Shown here piece by piece: positions 54,495 to 63,609 of a stretch of DNA of 64,000 bases (position 1 is its first letter; each line of letters opens with the position of its first letter). The translations under genes and the position numbers were made by a program. Origin of the DNA: Candidatus Freyarchaeota archaeon (GTDB lineage Archaea; Asgardarchaeota; Jordiarchaeia; Jordiarchaeales; Jordiarchaeaceae). The stretch covers positions 1 to 64,000 of the forward strand of contig JAUQZE010000047.1 in assembly GCA_030587365.1 (NCBI GenBank), written 5' to 3'. The notes below the pieces were generated by a model. It was not told where the DNA came from, made no database searches, and saw only the letters and a program-made list of their open reading frames with translations.

Positions 54495-57026
54495 ATGGGG
54501 AGATTGAAAACGGTTCAAATTACGGAAACCCAAACCCCAATTCCTTCCAGAACTCAAATCTATCGAAGAAAGATTCTGGAAGCACCCTATGAAATATGCA
54601 TTGAGCGAGCCCGATACTATACCGAATCCTACAAGGAAAACGAGGGTATGCACCCAGCCATCCGTGCCGCGAAGGCTCTGGAAAACACTCTAAGAAAAAT
54701 GACCATCTACATACTTCCCGAAGAACAGATCGTTGGAAACCGTTCCAGCAAGCTAGTGGCGACAATTATCCCAATTGAGCGCGGCGAATTAAACTACGTC
54801 CTTAAAATAGACCTTAAAAACCTAAAAAATAGGAAGGATCACCCCTATCACATATCAGGAGAGGAAGAGAAAGAACTAGGGAAGATGCTCAAGTACTGGA
54901 AGGGCAAAACCGTAAGGGATCACCGAACCAAAATCATGAAGGAGAAAGGACTGCACTTCAAAATCAGCCTCGGTCCAGGAGCCAACTGGAGGAGACTGAA
55001 AAACTTCGGCTTAAAAAACATGTGGAAAATCATGAAGATATACGCCGGGGGAAGACTGCGCTACATATCAAGCAGCTTAAACGAGGTAACGCTCAACAAC
55101 CCCAACCTGGTGATGAACGTTTTTGACGTTCAGGGTCACTTAGTCATCGGAATCAACAACGCAATCAAAACCGGGTTCAAGGGGATAAAAGAAAAAGCGC
55201 AGGAAGTAAAGAAAACCGTCAGGGACTCTGAAAAAAAGAAGTTCCTAGACGCCGTGATTATCTGCTGCGACGCCGCTAAAATGTTTGCTCAACGCTTCGC
55301 AACACTAGCAGAAGAAATGGCGTCAAGAGAAAATGATTCCCAGAGGAAGGCTGAACTTCTCCGAATAGCTGAAAGCTGCAGATGGGTGTTCTGGAATCCG
55401 CCTCGAAGCTTCTATGAAGCTTGTCAATTCTTATGGTTCACCCAAGTCATAGCGTCAATAAGCTATGGAGTAGGTTTAATTGGAGCCGTTGGACGAGTCG
55501 ACCAATACCTTTACCCCTACTACAAGAAAGATATTGAACAGGGTAAAATCACCCGTGAGCAGGCCCTGGAGCTGGTGGAAGAACTTCTAATCAAGTTCAG
55601 CTACAATCTGCTCCTGCTTCCCAGCTTCGGAAAACACACCGCCTCAGAACTCGGTGCCGACGAGGACGCCCTAACCATTGGGGGAGTTGGTAGAGACGCG
55701 GAGGATGCCACGAACGAACTCTCCTACATCTGGATGGACGCTTGTAAAAATATGAAGAATCTCACAAACACCTTCTCCGTACGTGTTTCAAGCAAGTCCA
55801 GCGATGAGTGGCTTCGAAAAATCGCCGAAGTCTACAGCGTTACCTCCGGACCCGCATTATACAACGACGATGTTACCATTCCAGCCCTGGCCGATAATGG
55901 AACAGGGTTTGAGGATGCTCGGGATTATGCTGTAATCGGATGTGTGGAGCCTACGAGTGCCGGGAACACCTTCGGGTGCACCAGTGGGAATGACATATCA
56001 CTGGTGGGTGTTCTGGAAATGGTGCTCACAAACGGAATGATCAGGATGCTCGGACGCAGAACCGGACTGAACACCGGGGATCCGAGGAAATTCACAACGT
56101 TTGAACAGGTGATGGACGCCTTCAAAAAACAGCTTCAAAAGAGCATCGACCTCATATCTCAACTGGTGGAGATTAAGGACGAGGTATACGACAAGTGGTT
56201 CCCCAATCCCTACATCTCAGCCACGCTGGAAGGCTGCGTGGAAAACGCCATGGATATGACCAGTGGAGGAGCAAGGTACAATTTTAACTCTATAAGTGGA
56301 CGCGGAATAGGAACAACAGTTGATTCCCTAGCGGCAATAAAAAAAGTGGTTTTCGACGACAAAATCGCAACAATGGATGAATTGATAGACGCTCTAGAAA
56401 ACAATTTTAGAGGAGAGAAGGGGGAAAGGCTGCGTCAGATACTAATAAACAGGGCTCCGAAATACGGCAACGACGATGATTACGCTGATGAGATAGCCAA
56501 AGAAATTGCTGGAACCCTCTGCGACATGGTAACGAGTAAAAAGGCTTGGAGAGGAGGACCCTACAGAGCCTCATTCTTCTCATACGGACTGCACGTCCTA
56601 GACGGAAACCTATTGGGAGCCACACCCAACGGAAGAAAAGCCGGAGAACCCACCTCAAACAGCCTATCTCCAAGCAACGGCGTCGAAAAAAACGGACCCA
56701 CCGCCATCCTAAAATCATGCGCAAAGATCGACCACACAAAAATCGCCAACGGTTGCTCACTGAACATCAAAATGCTCCCAGCACTCCTCAGAGACCAAGA
56801 GAGAAGACAGAAGCTTGCCAGCCTAATCAGAGCCTACTTCAAACTGGGCGGAAGCCAAGTCCAGTTCAACGTTGTCGACAGCCAAATCCTGAGAGACGCC
56901 CAGAAACACCCCGAAAAATACAGAGACCTAGTGGTAAGAGTATCCGGCTACTGTGCCTACTTCACAGACCTCGGGAAACCAATACAGGACGATATAATAG
57001 CCCGCGCGGAGTTCGGAAGCCTCTAA
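54495..57026 (+). CDS. Glycyl radical enzyme (PFL2/dehydratase-type)
   Basis: 843 residues, usual length. Active-site GCVEP with Cys at ~483, followed by GNTFGCTSGNDISL; the glycyl radical motif is RVSGYCAYF with Gly at ~818 near the C-terminus. The C-x-E active site is found in glycerol/diol dehydratases, choline lyase and arylacetate decarboxylase groups rather than benzylsuccinate synthase. Substrate cannot be fixed from sequence. Activation needs a radical SAM enzyme; none is in this window. ATG start, monocistronic. Confidence 0.88.
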   Translation: MGRLKTVQITETQTPIPSRTQIYRRKILEAPYEICIERARYYTESYKENEGMHPAIRAAKALENTLRKMTIYILPEEQIVGNRSSKLVATIIPIERGELNYVLKIDLKNLKNRKDHPYHISGEEEKELGKMLKYWKGKTVRDHRTKIMKEKGLHFKISLGPGANWRRLKNFGLKNMWKIMKIYAGGRLRYISSSLNEVTLNNPNLVMNVFDVQGHLVIGINNAIKTGFKGIKEKAQEVKKTVRDSEKKKFLDAVIICCDAAKMFAQRFATLAEEMASRENDSQRKAELLRIAESCRWVFWNPPRSFYEACQFLWFTQVIASISYGVGLIGAVGRVDQYLYPYYKKDIEQGKITREQALELVEELLIKFSYNLLLLPSFGKHTASELGADEDALTIGGVGRDAEDATNELSYIWMDACKNMKNLTNTFSVRVSSKSSDEWLRKIAEVYSVTSGPALYNDDVTIPALADNGTGFEDARDYAVIGCVEPTSAGNTFGCTSGNDISLVGVLEMVLTNGMIRMLGRRTGLNTGDPRKFTTFEQVMDAFKKQLQKSIDLISQLVEIKDEVYDKWFPNPYISATLEGCVENAMDMTSGGARYNFNSISGRGIGTTVDSLAAIKKVVFDDKIATMDELIDALENNFRGEKGERLRQILINRAPKYGNDDDYADEIAKEIAGTLCDMVTSKKAWRGGPYRASFFSYGLHVLDGNLLGATPNGRKAGEPTSNSLSPSNGVEKNGPTAILKSCAKIDHTKIANGCSLNIKMLPALLRDQERRQKLASLIRAYFKLGGSQVQFNVVDSQILRDAQKHPEKYRDLVVRVSGYCAYFTDLGKPIQDDIIARAEFGSL

Positions 57027-57153
57027 CAAACCTTCTCTTCTTTTTATTTTTTGAGATACTTTCAGAAGAAGATGTTCACCTGTTTGAAGTATTTAATTTT
57101 TTGAAAAAAGTGGGAGAAAAAAAGCGATATAGTATTGTTTTTTGTCTGATTGG

Positions 57154-57594
57154 TTAGACGGTTTTGATCTCAGGTGAGAGCGTGATGGGTGCTTTTATGG
57201 AGTTGGCTACTAGGCAAAATTCTTTGGCCTGATTTACTGCTTGGAGTGCCTTATCTTTATCCGCTTTCTTAACCTTGAACACGGGTTCTAGTTCGATTTT
57301 CTTAAATCCTTTTCCCGGTCCTATATCTCCTGGTGCTTCCCCTACGCCTCTGACCTCCAATTCGGATACTTCGACTTTCATGGCTTGGAGAAAGCCTACG
57401 AGGAACAGTTCATAACACATGCAGAGAGCCGCCACGAGGCTCCCTTCAGGAGTTATCATATCCGTTCTGGGCCCTAATGGGGGCGGCGCAACAAAATCCA
57501 GTTTGACACCATTAAGATAGTCTATCTTGCCCTGAAAGCCTCCGCCTTTCCAACTCGCAGTTGCTTTAACCAAACGTGTTTTCGCTTCAGCCAT
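57154..57594 (-). CDS. OsmC/Ohr-like protein
   Basis: 146 residues. TPEGSLVAALCMCYELFLVG holds the first conserved cysteine of the OsmC fold, and AKEFCLVANSIKAPI the second near the C-terminus, spaced as in peroxide-reducing OsmC proteins. Expected role: thiol-dependent reduction of organic peroxides. ATG after GGAGGTGAATAAGT. It lies convergent with the glycyl radical enzyme. Confidence 0.8.
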   Translation of the reverse strand: MAEAKTRLVKATASWKGGGFQGKIDYLNGVKLDFVAPPPLGPRTDMITPEGSLVAALCMCYELFLVGFLQAMKVEVSELEVRGVGEAPGDIGPGKGFKKIELEPVFKVKKADKDKALQAVNQAKEFCLVANSIKAPITLSPEIKTV

Positions 57595-57800
57595 ACTTAT
57601 TCACCTCCCAAAATAATCGGAGAACCAACTCACGGTATCGGAACAAGGATAATTTATGCGTATCAGTAATTAGGAGTTCAGCTAGAACCATAATCCTTTC
57701 TTAAGTATATTAACATTATTATTAAGGATTGATTCAAGGACAAGGATACGAGATTGGATTGAGGAAAAAAGCTAAACGGGAAAATGGTGTTTAATTATAC

Positions 57801-58151
57801 ATGTATATTATGAATAGTAGCAGGTCCACTATAGCGCAAGTGTCGGGGAACTCTATTCGGACGTCTAGCAGTAGCACTCTGGGATACGTGGAGAACGGTA
57901 GAGTCATGAACTCCAGCAGAAGCACCATAGGATACATTGAAAGAGGCTCCATAATGAATTCAAGCAGAAGCACCATAGGAAAATACGACAGCGGCAGAAT
58001 CACGTCCTCCTCCGGTTCCACCCGGTTCTACTTGGATGGGAAAACCATTATGAATAGCAGCCGCTCCACTATCGGGTATACCAGCGAGAACATAGGAAAC
58101 TATTTGGAGCATGTGATAGCCTACATAGTCTTCTTCTCGGGATGGTGGTAA
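57801..58151 (+). CDS. Repeat protein of beta-flower type
   Basis: 116 residues made of about six repeats of 17-18 residues with the pattern MNSSRSTIGYIERGSI (variants SSSSTLGYVENGRV, SSSGSTRFYLDGKTI), ending in a hydrophobic tail AYIVFFSGWW. The NSSRSTIGxxxxG pattern with a closing hydrophobic strand resembles bacterial five-fold beta-flower proteins, in which each repeat is a beta hairpin. No signal peptide. The DNA repeats too (ATGAAT/CTCxAGCAGxAGCACxATxGG). Function unknown. Confidence 0.7.
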   Translation: MYIMNSSRSTIAQVSGNSIRTSSSSTLGYVENGRVMNSSRSTIGYIERGSIMNSSRSTIGKYDSGRITSSSGSTRFYLDGKTIMNSSRSTIGYTSENIGNYLEHVIAYIVFFSGWW

Positions 58152-58475
58152 AACACCACCACACTTTTTCCATCGGGAAACAGTTTATCCTCTCACCCCG
58201 TCTAAAAACGAGTCTTAGAAAACACTTATTTTATTAGGGAAAAGCGGAAATGCTGGATTTCACAAACTATGCAGCACAAACTTGATTCAATAAAAAATGA
58301 GTAAAGTTTTTTATATCTCAGTACCTAATTTATATTATAGTAATTTCAATTAGACAGTTTCCATAATGCAAGCGGTTAGTGAGAAATAACATTCATTAAA
58401 TGTGAAATGAGCCGCTTTTAGTTACCATTTTGCATAACCGTTCATTTACTGATTTAAGATAGGAGATTCTTAAAG
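58152..58475. other. AT-rich spacer with GTPase-roadblock promoter
   Basis: No gene. Possible TATA boxes at about 58311-58318 (TTTTATAT) and 58327-58337 (ATTTATATTAT) precede the gene at 58476 by 140-160 bases. Partly complementary segments (GCAAGCGGTT ... AACCG) lie in the leader, too weak to call a structure. Confidence 0.35.
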
Positions 58476-59609
58476 ATGACGGAGCAGAGTTTTGAGAGAA
58501 CGGAAGGCCAAACTGAGAGAATAAAGGTTTTAGTGATGGGTCCTCGCGCAGCTGGAAAAACCGCGATTCTTAGGCAGACGATTTACGCTTTTAAAGCAGA
58601 ACAGCTCCGAAACCTGCCGCCCACAATACTTGTAGATATACATCCAGAAAAAAGGAAAAACAAATACATTTGTCGATTCTTTGAGTGCGGAGGGCAGGAA
58701 AGCTTCTTCGAAGAGTACCATCAACCGGAGAATGAAAAGAACATCTTCAAAAACGTTAACATCTTCATATTCGTAATAGATTCTGAAAAGGAAGAACTGT
58801 TTTCCTTCGCCCGCAAAGAATTCTGGCGAGCACTAACTAAGTTAGCTAAATACTCCCCAAAAGCTCTATCAATCGTTTTTGCGCACAAGCAGGACCTGCC
58901 CGAAGCCCTCGCTCCCGAAGAAGTAATAGAACTCCTACTATTACCACCCCCAGAGATTAACTCCACAAAACTTGACCTTGACCCCCGTTTGTTGAAAAAG
59001 ACTGAAAAAATTGCAAAAAAAACAGTTTGCTACGGCACCTCCATAGAAGAACCCTCCATGAAGGAAAGTGAGGGGAGTAATCACTGGATTAAAGGAGATG
59101 AAGCGATCCAGGCGACCCTGCAACTCTATGCAAAATCCATGCAAAAACGCTCAAAAACAACTCATAAACCAGAAACCAAGAAAAGTTCCAGCAAACAACT
59201 GCTCAGAAAAATCCTCACGAAACTAAACGAAGAGGTTGGAGCCCTGGGAAGCATAGTCATAGACAAATCCAGCGGGCTATCAGTTGCATCAACACTGGAC
59301 AAAGACGACATAACACAATCCATGATGGGCATAATAATCCTAAACTCCACCAAGGTTCGAGACCTGGGAGAAAAAGTACTAAACATAGTGATCCTGAGAA
59401 GCGAAGAAAACAACGTAATGCTGGTCAACATCACAGATGACTTCTCCCTACTAATCGTCCTACCCACAGAAAACGAAGTCCAACTAGGATACGCCATATA
59501 CATAGTTAGCGAAACCACAAAGAAAATCAGAGAAATCCTCTCTAACCACCCGGAATCTCACACCTCTTCCAACAGCCAACCCGACACCCAGAATGCAACC
59601 GGCACATAA
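58476..59609 (+). CDS. Rag/Arf-like GTPase fused to roadblock domain
   Basis: 377 residues. GTPase domain ~15-210: P-loop GPRAAGKT (22-29), ECGGQES in place of DxxGQ, HKQD (~137) and GTSIEEP. It is clearly paralogous to 9992-10648. A charged linker (KSMQKRSKTTHKPETKKSSS) leads to a roadblock/LC7-type domain (~245-360: LRKILTKLNEEVGALGSIVI, SGLSVASTLDKDDITQSMMG, NVMLVNITDDFSLLIVLP). Roadblock proteins regulate Rag and MglA GTPases; here both are one chain. Good GGAG before ATG. Confidence 0.85.
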   Translation: MTEQSFERTEGQTERIKVLVMGPRAAGKTAILRQTIYAFKAEQLRNLPPTILVDIHPEKRKNKYICRFFECGGQESFFEEYHQPENEKNIFKNVNIFIFVIDSEKEELFSFARKEFWRALTKLAKYSPKALSIVFAHKQDLPEALAPEEVIELLLLPPPEINSTKLDLDPRLLKKTEKIAKKTVCYGTSIEEPSMKESEGSNHWIKGDEAIQATLQLYAKSMQKRSKTTHKPETKKSSSKQLLRKILTKLNEEVGALGSIVIDKSSGLSVASTLDKDDITQSMMGIIILNSTKVRDLGEKVLNIVILRSEENNVMLVNITDDFSLLIVLPTENEVQLGYAIYIVSETTKKIREILSNHPESHTSSNSQPDTQNATGT

Positions 59610-59878
59610 AGGAAGAAACACAGTCTGTATTGGGACTCAGAACAATCACGTATGAAGTAACTGAAACTTAACCAACCAACAAAGCAACGGAAACAAACAC
59701 ACTTAAAATCGGCTTAAACACTGTTCAAAACAAGTATCTAGAAATTTCTAAAATCGAAAATATTTTGAATAGTAATAAGTGATGTTCAATTTCCTCACAA
59801 GATGGCGAAATATTTAATCATAAGGGTTTTGAGAAATTTAATTAATATAATTTAATAAAAACCTTAGGGCGCCGTTTA
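59610..59878. other. Spacer, no gene
   Basis: AT-rich, with TAATTAATATAATTTAATAA near 59838 as a possible promoter for the acetyltransferase. Confidence 0.3.
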
Positions 59879-60361
59879 ATGATGCTGATAAGAGAAGCTA
59901 CGAGAGATGACGTTTCTCTTTTAACGACTATTATTCGTAATTCATTTCGAGATGTTGCTGAAAGGTTTGACCTTACGCCTGAAAATTGTCCCACTCATCC
60001 TTCGAATTGTACAGAAGAATGGATTAACTCGGCGCTGGATAAAGGAATTACGTATTACATACTGGAAAACGATAGTAAGCCTTGCGGTTGTGTATCACTG
60101 GAATTAGCTCGACCTGAAGTTTGTTATCTTGAGAGACTCGCTGTTTTACCAGAATGCAGAAGGAAAGGTTTTGGAGGAGCTTTAGTAAGGCATATCTTAG
60201 AAGAGACGCTAAAGAAAAAAGCCCGACGCGTAGAGATTGGCATCATCGCCAAACATACAGAACTTAAAGAATGGTACGAGAAATTAGGATTTTCCGTGAA
60301 AGAAACGGTTCATTTTAACCACTTGCCGTTTGATGTGACCTTCATGTTCATACAGTTATGA
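59879..60361 (+). CDS. GNAT-family N-acetyltransferase
   Basis: 160 residues. IREATRDDVSLLTTIIRNSF opens the fold; YLERLAVLPECRRKGFGGAL is the acetyl-CoA binding motif A (R/Q-x-x-G-x-G/A form RRKGFG), followed by EWYEKLGFSVKE. Substrate unknown: family members acetylate small molecules or protein N-termini. It starts at one of two adjacent ATGs. Confidence 0.85.
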   Translation: MMLIREATRDDVSLLTTIIRNSFRDVAERFDLTPENCPTHPSNCTEEWINSALDKGITYYILENDSKPCGCVSLELARPEVCYLERLAVLPECRRKGFGGALVRHILEETLKKKARRVEIGIIAKHTELKEWYEKLGFSVKETVHFNHLPFDVTFMFIQL

Positions 60362-60398
60362 TTCCATCAAAAAGAAAATTCAACAAAAAAATAAAAAG

Positions 60399-63236
60399 TT
60401 ATTTTTCTTGTTTCTTCGGTTTTCCTCGATGAGGGGAATTAGCTATTTTTGAAGTTTTTCTACGCACTCTTCGTTTCTGTCGGTTATGTGGCCTTTCTGC
60501 TCTTTCTTTTGTTTGTTTTGCATATTTTCCAGATTTCTTGGTTGCCGTTCTAGCCTGTTTTACCTTTGATGTGAGGGGCACTCTTGATAGGAGTAGCTCG
60601 GTCTCGTCGTAATGGCTCTGAACACTTTCTTGCTTCAGTTGTATTTCCGTTTTCCTAGCTTCAAATTCCTCTTCACTAATTTCTCCAGCTTTAAACTGCT
60701 GGCTTAGATTCTTCAACTGGGAATTCAAATTAATAAGCTCCGCTTTAAAGCTCTCTCTGTCCCTCTGCATTTTAGAAATCCTTTCCATCCGAAGCTTCTC
60801 AGCCTTATCAAGATCAATAACCGAAGCCAAGATTTCCATGAATGAGGCTTTGAAAGGCTTGACATTGCCTATCCAGTTCTCAAGCTTATTCCGGTGTTGC
60901 TGCTCAGCGTCAAACAAAAATTTATGTAGCCTTTGTCTAATCCATTCCTCCTCTTGCCCAGTATTAATACTCGCGATACAGGTGGCTGTCAGAAACTCGC
61001 CGTCCTCTCGTATAAACGTTCTACGCTCCGTCTCAAGCTTTCTCAGATCACCCTCCTTCATTTCATCCAGAAAAGATTTAACTGCTGACATAAACCCCGA
61101 AAGAAGACCTACATCCTGATCCATCTTTATAAAGTCAAACACCCACAAAGTGACGCCGCTGAGAATATGGTCCACAATAATATTTTCGAGACTAGCCAAA
61201 GCCTTAATTGGAACCTCACGTTTCCTACGTAACCTATCAGCGACCACCGTAGCCGCAACCAAAGACCCCACGACGACCCCGATCAAAAGATAACTGGTAA
61301 GGCCTTTGTTCTGCTCCATCATGGCGTTATACATCAATCCAATTAAAGCAATATATTGAGGGTTTATTACTATAAAATATGTAGGTGCATAATTGATTGA
61401 GATTGGGTCAGAAGAACTCGATGCGTAAAATCGTTTACTAGCGGTGAGGTAAACTTGGTGGTCACCAAAGTCTGCACCGAAATTTATTGTAACGTTGTAA
61501 ATACCATCATTTTTATCGTCCCACTGAATATCTAATTTTTTGGTTCCATCATAAGCAGTGATAAACGCTCCTTCTATACCTTGGCCTGTTTCATCATGAT
61601 AGTAGAGAATCACCGAAGCATTATTAGGGTACACAACATTAGATGGAAAACTAGTGATATCAAGAGCAGTGTTTATAAGAGGCACGATCTCAAGAGTTGT
61701 TTCATTATATCCGACCATGAATCCGTACTTAGAACTGAGGGTTACATTATATGAACCAGGAGAGGTGGCATTATTACTAATATTCCAGGTAAACCAGGTA
61801 CTTGTGCATAGTGCTATATTTTTTTCCGCTGTATAATTCAAAGTTTGGGAGGGGTCATATATGCTAAGATTAACAGTTCCACCAACAGGGGTATAGAAGT
61901 TTACGGTAACATTAAGGACATCATCAAGAGTCGCGTTATCAACCTGTACCCCACCAACCTCAAAGCCGATCCCTGGTTCATGATTAGGAGATGTACAGTT
62001 CACAATCCAGGTACCATTACTGGCAGGAAAACTAATAGTATCAGGCGGATAAGAATCAAGTGCAATCCAACTGCCACCAGTCATATTATACGCCATAGAA
62101 CTTGGGCCTTCCCAGTTTACGGGCATCCCTGTGATATTTATATGATTAATACCATAAGAAGTCAACGGAAAAGCGTCGTTGCCAGTTGCATTCACCGTAA
62201 CATTCCAAAAAGCATCACTACCGCTGATAACAACAAAATTAGTATCGGCAATGGTATCTTTGCCGTAGGTGACATTCCAGACGTAAGAGAAACTCACAGT
62301 GGACATCCAGGTTGAATTCACATCATAGAAAATGTACCCATTTGTACCGAAAGATGCCGTACTATCAATCCATTCTCCACTGCCTTTATCGATATCCTGA
62401 ACCGTTGAACCGTTAATTGTTAAGCCTATTTCTGATGGTTTGGCACTCTCAGGGTCTGGTGTCGTGCTTGCACTAACATTAACTTTGAGTTTGCAATCAT
62501 AATGGGGTAAATACGCCCAAACTCCGTAAATGTATTGATACACATACCCGTAGCCCAGAAAAGGTGATGTTGAATAGTTCACGGCTCTCCAGTATTGACT
62601 TCTATAGTTTCTTTCAACACCTATAAAAAAGGTATTATCATATGTTCTTGAAATATTCAATAGTATATGTGAAAAACTAATGTTATTCCATCTAGTTCCC
62701 TGTGCGATTGCAACACCCGTCCTACTTGCAATTGGATAATACGGTTCCGGCCTTCCACTACTGTTTGTCGCATTGTAAACATAAAAGTTTGTTCGAGCAT
62801 CCGTATATGTGGTGGTCAACAGCACACTAATATTATCCAGATATGCATTATTTGTCAATCGAAATGACATTGCATAACGAGAACTAAGTACAAAACTAGC
62901 GTTATCAGTATCATTGTTTGGTATAATGGTGGTATTGGGCGCAATAATGTTAGAGAAACTCAGGTTCGCCCAGACGATTTTCCAACCCTCAGGGCATGGA
63001 ATGTATATGTTTGAGGTTGTGTTTGTAGCATTTGGTGCGCTGTTGTAATTGTTTGTTATGTAGAGTAGCGCGTTTAACTGGTCTCCATTTCCGATATATG
63101 ATTTTGAGTTCACGTTTGGATTATTGTAGGGGGAGTTTAGGAAGATTATTGGCGGATTTGATGTTGAGAGTATTACAAGTAATGGGAGTGTTAACAGTAG
63201 CATTATTGTGACCGCTAGGATTACTCTTTTTTTCAT
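60399..63236 (-). CDS. Receptor-like surface protein with cytoplasmic roadblock/longin-like region
   Basis: 945 residues. Signal peptide (VILAVTIMLLLTLPLLVILS), a ~620-residue extracellular part with many N-x-S/T sites and Ig-like stretches (GGTVNLSIYDPSQTLNYTAE), one membrane helix (~653-675, SYLLIGVVVGSLVAATVVA) followed by DRLRRKRE, and a long cytoplasmic part. The first cytoplasmic ~110 residues (GVTLWVFDFIKMDQDVGLLS, GFMSAVKSFLDE, ATCIASINTG) resemble roadblock/longin-type domains; then a coiled coil (LNSQLKNLSQQFKAGEISEE) and a very basic tail. An envelope sensor that talks to small GTPases is an inference. Confidence 0.65.
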   Translation of the reverse strand: MKKRVILAVTIMLLLTLPLLVILSTSNPPIIFLNSPYNNPNVNSKSYIGNGDQLNALLYITNNYNSAPNATNTTSNIYIPCPEGWKIVWANLSFSNIIAPNTTIIPNNDTDNASFVLSSRYAMSFRLTNNAYLDNISVLLTTTYTDARTNFYVYNATNSSGRPEPYYPIASRTGVAIAQGTRWNNISFSHILLNISRTYDNTFFIGVERNYRSQYWRAVNYSTSPFLGYGYVYQYIYGVWAYLPHYDCKLKVNVSASTTPDPESAKPSEIGLTINGSTVQDIDKGSGEWIDSTASFGTNGYIFYDVNSTWMSTVSFSYVWNVTYGKDTIADTNFVVISGSDAFWNVTVNATGNDAFPLTSYGINHINITGMPVNWEGPSSMAYNMTGGSWIALDSYPPDTISFPASNGTWIVNCTSPNHEPGIGFEVGGVQVDNATLDDVLNVTVNFYTPVGGTVNLSIYDPSQTLNYTAEKNIALCTSTWFTWNISNNATSPGSYNVTLSSKYGFMVGYNETTLEIVPLINTALDITSFPSNVVYPNNASVILYYHDETGQGIEGAFITAYDGTKKLDIQWDDKNDGIYNVTINFGADFGDHQVYLTASKRFYASSSSDPISINYAPTYFIVINPQYIALIGLMYNAMMEQNKGLTSYLLIGVVVGSLVAATVVADRLRRKREVPIKALASLENIIVDHILSGVTLWVFDFIKMDQDVGLLSGFMSAVKSFLDEMKEGDLRKLETERRTFIREDGEFLTATCIASINTGQEEEWIRQRLHKFLFDAEQQHRNKLENWIGNVKPFKASFMEILASVIDLDKAEKLRMERISKMQRDRESFKAELINLNSQLKNLSQQFKAGEISEEEFEARKTEIQLKQESVQSHYDETELLLSRVPLTSKVKQARTATKKSGKYAKQTKERAERPHNRQKRRVRRKTSKIANSPHRGKPKKQEK

Positions 63237-63299
63237 TGTTGGTCTTTCCCCCTATTATTTTGTTTAAATTTATATTCATAAAATTCGGGCTTAAAAGCC

Positions 63300-63566
63300 T
63301 CTGGTGTAACCCACACCGTAAAGCGGGAATAGTGTTTAGTCGTAGATAGTCTCAGGTGACCAAAAATGACAGAACCACTATTCCAAGCACTCATTCTTTT
63401 TCTACTCCTTTATGCTTTTACTGAATACCCTTTATAGTAGCCCACTCCAGAAGGGAATGGAACGCAACCAATCTGCATCACCACCAGAGTGGGAATGGTG
63501 GTCTTTTGGTTGGTGTGGATTTTTGGTGTTACTTCCTCGAAAGAAGCCGTAGGAGGGCTTCTTTTT
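63300..63566 (+). ncRNA. Candidate structured non-coding RNA
   Basis: No ORF of note, but several long complementary segments: GGAATAGTG 63326-63334 with 63376-63384; CAACCAA 63465-63471 with 63506-63512 enclosing ACCACC 63480-63485 with 63497-63502; the loop of that hairpin (GAGTGGG 63487-63493) is complementary to CCCACTC 63441-63447, a possible pseudoknot. A 9-bp hairpin with T-run ends it, and a TATA-like TTTATATT lies at about 63269, some 30 bases before. It does not resemble RNase P, SRP or tRNA to me. Strand is inferred from the terminator. Confidence 0.4.
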
Positions 63567-63568
63567 AA
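63540..63568 (+). terminator. Hairpin terminator
   Basis: Perfect stem AAAGAAGCC / GGCTTCTTT (63540-63548, 63556-63564) with a 7-base loop; the T-run at its 3' side is only on the plus strand, so it should end a rightward transcript although both neighbouring genes point left. Confidence 0.55.
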
Positions 63569-63609
63569 TCCGAGGATAGGCGAAGGTTGGATGAATTATT
63601 TCATTTATT

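Noticed and set aside
56546..57157. 203-codon basic frame overlapping the glycyl radical enzyme
   Set aside because: Plus-two shadow of a conserved coding region; Arg/Pro/His-rich composition without fold features.
57801..58100. Regular DNA repeat that could suggest a CRISPR array
   Set aside because: The repeats are in frame, code for a periodic protein and have no unique spacers of constant length.
61845..62315. 156-codon frame opposite the receptor-like gene
   Set aside because: Antisense shadow; the minus-strand gene has a signal peptide, membrane anchor and domain structure.
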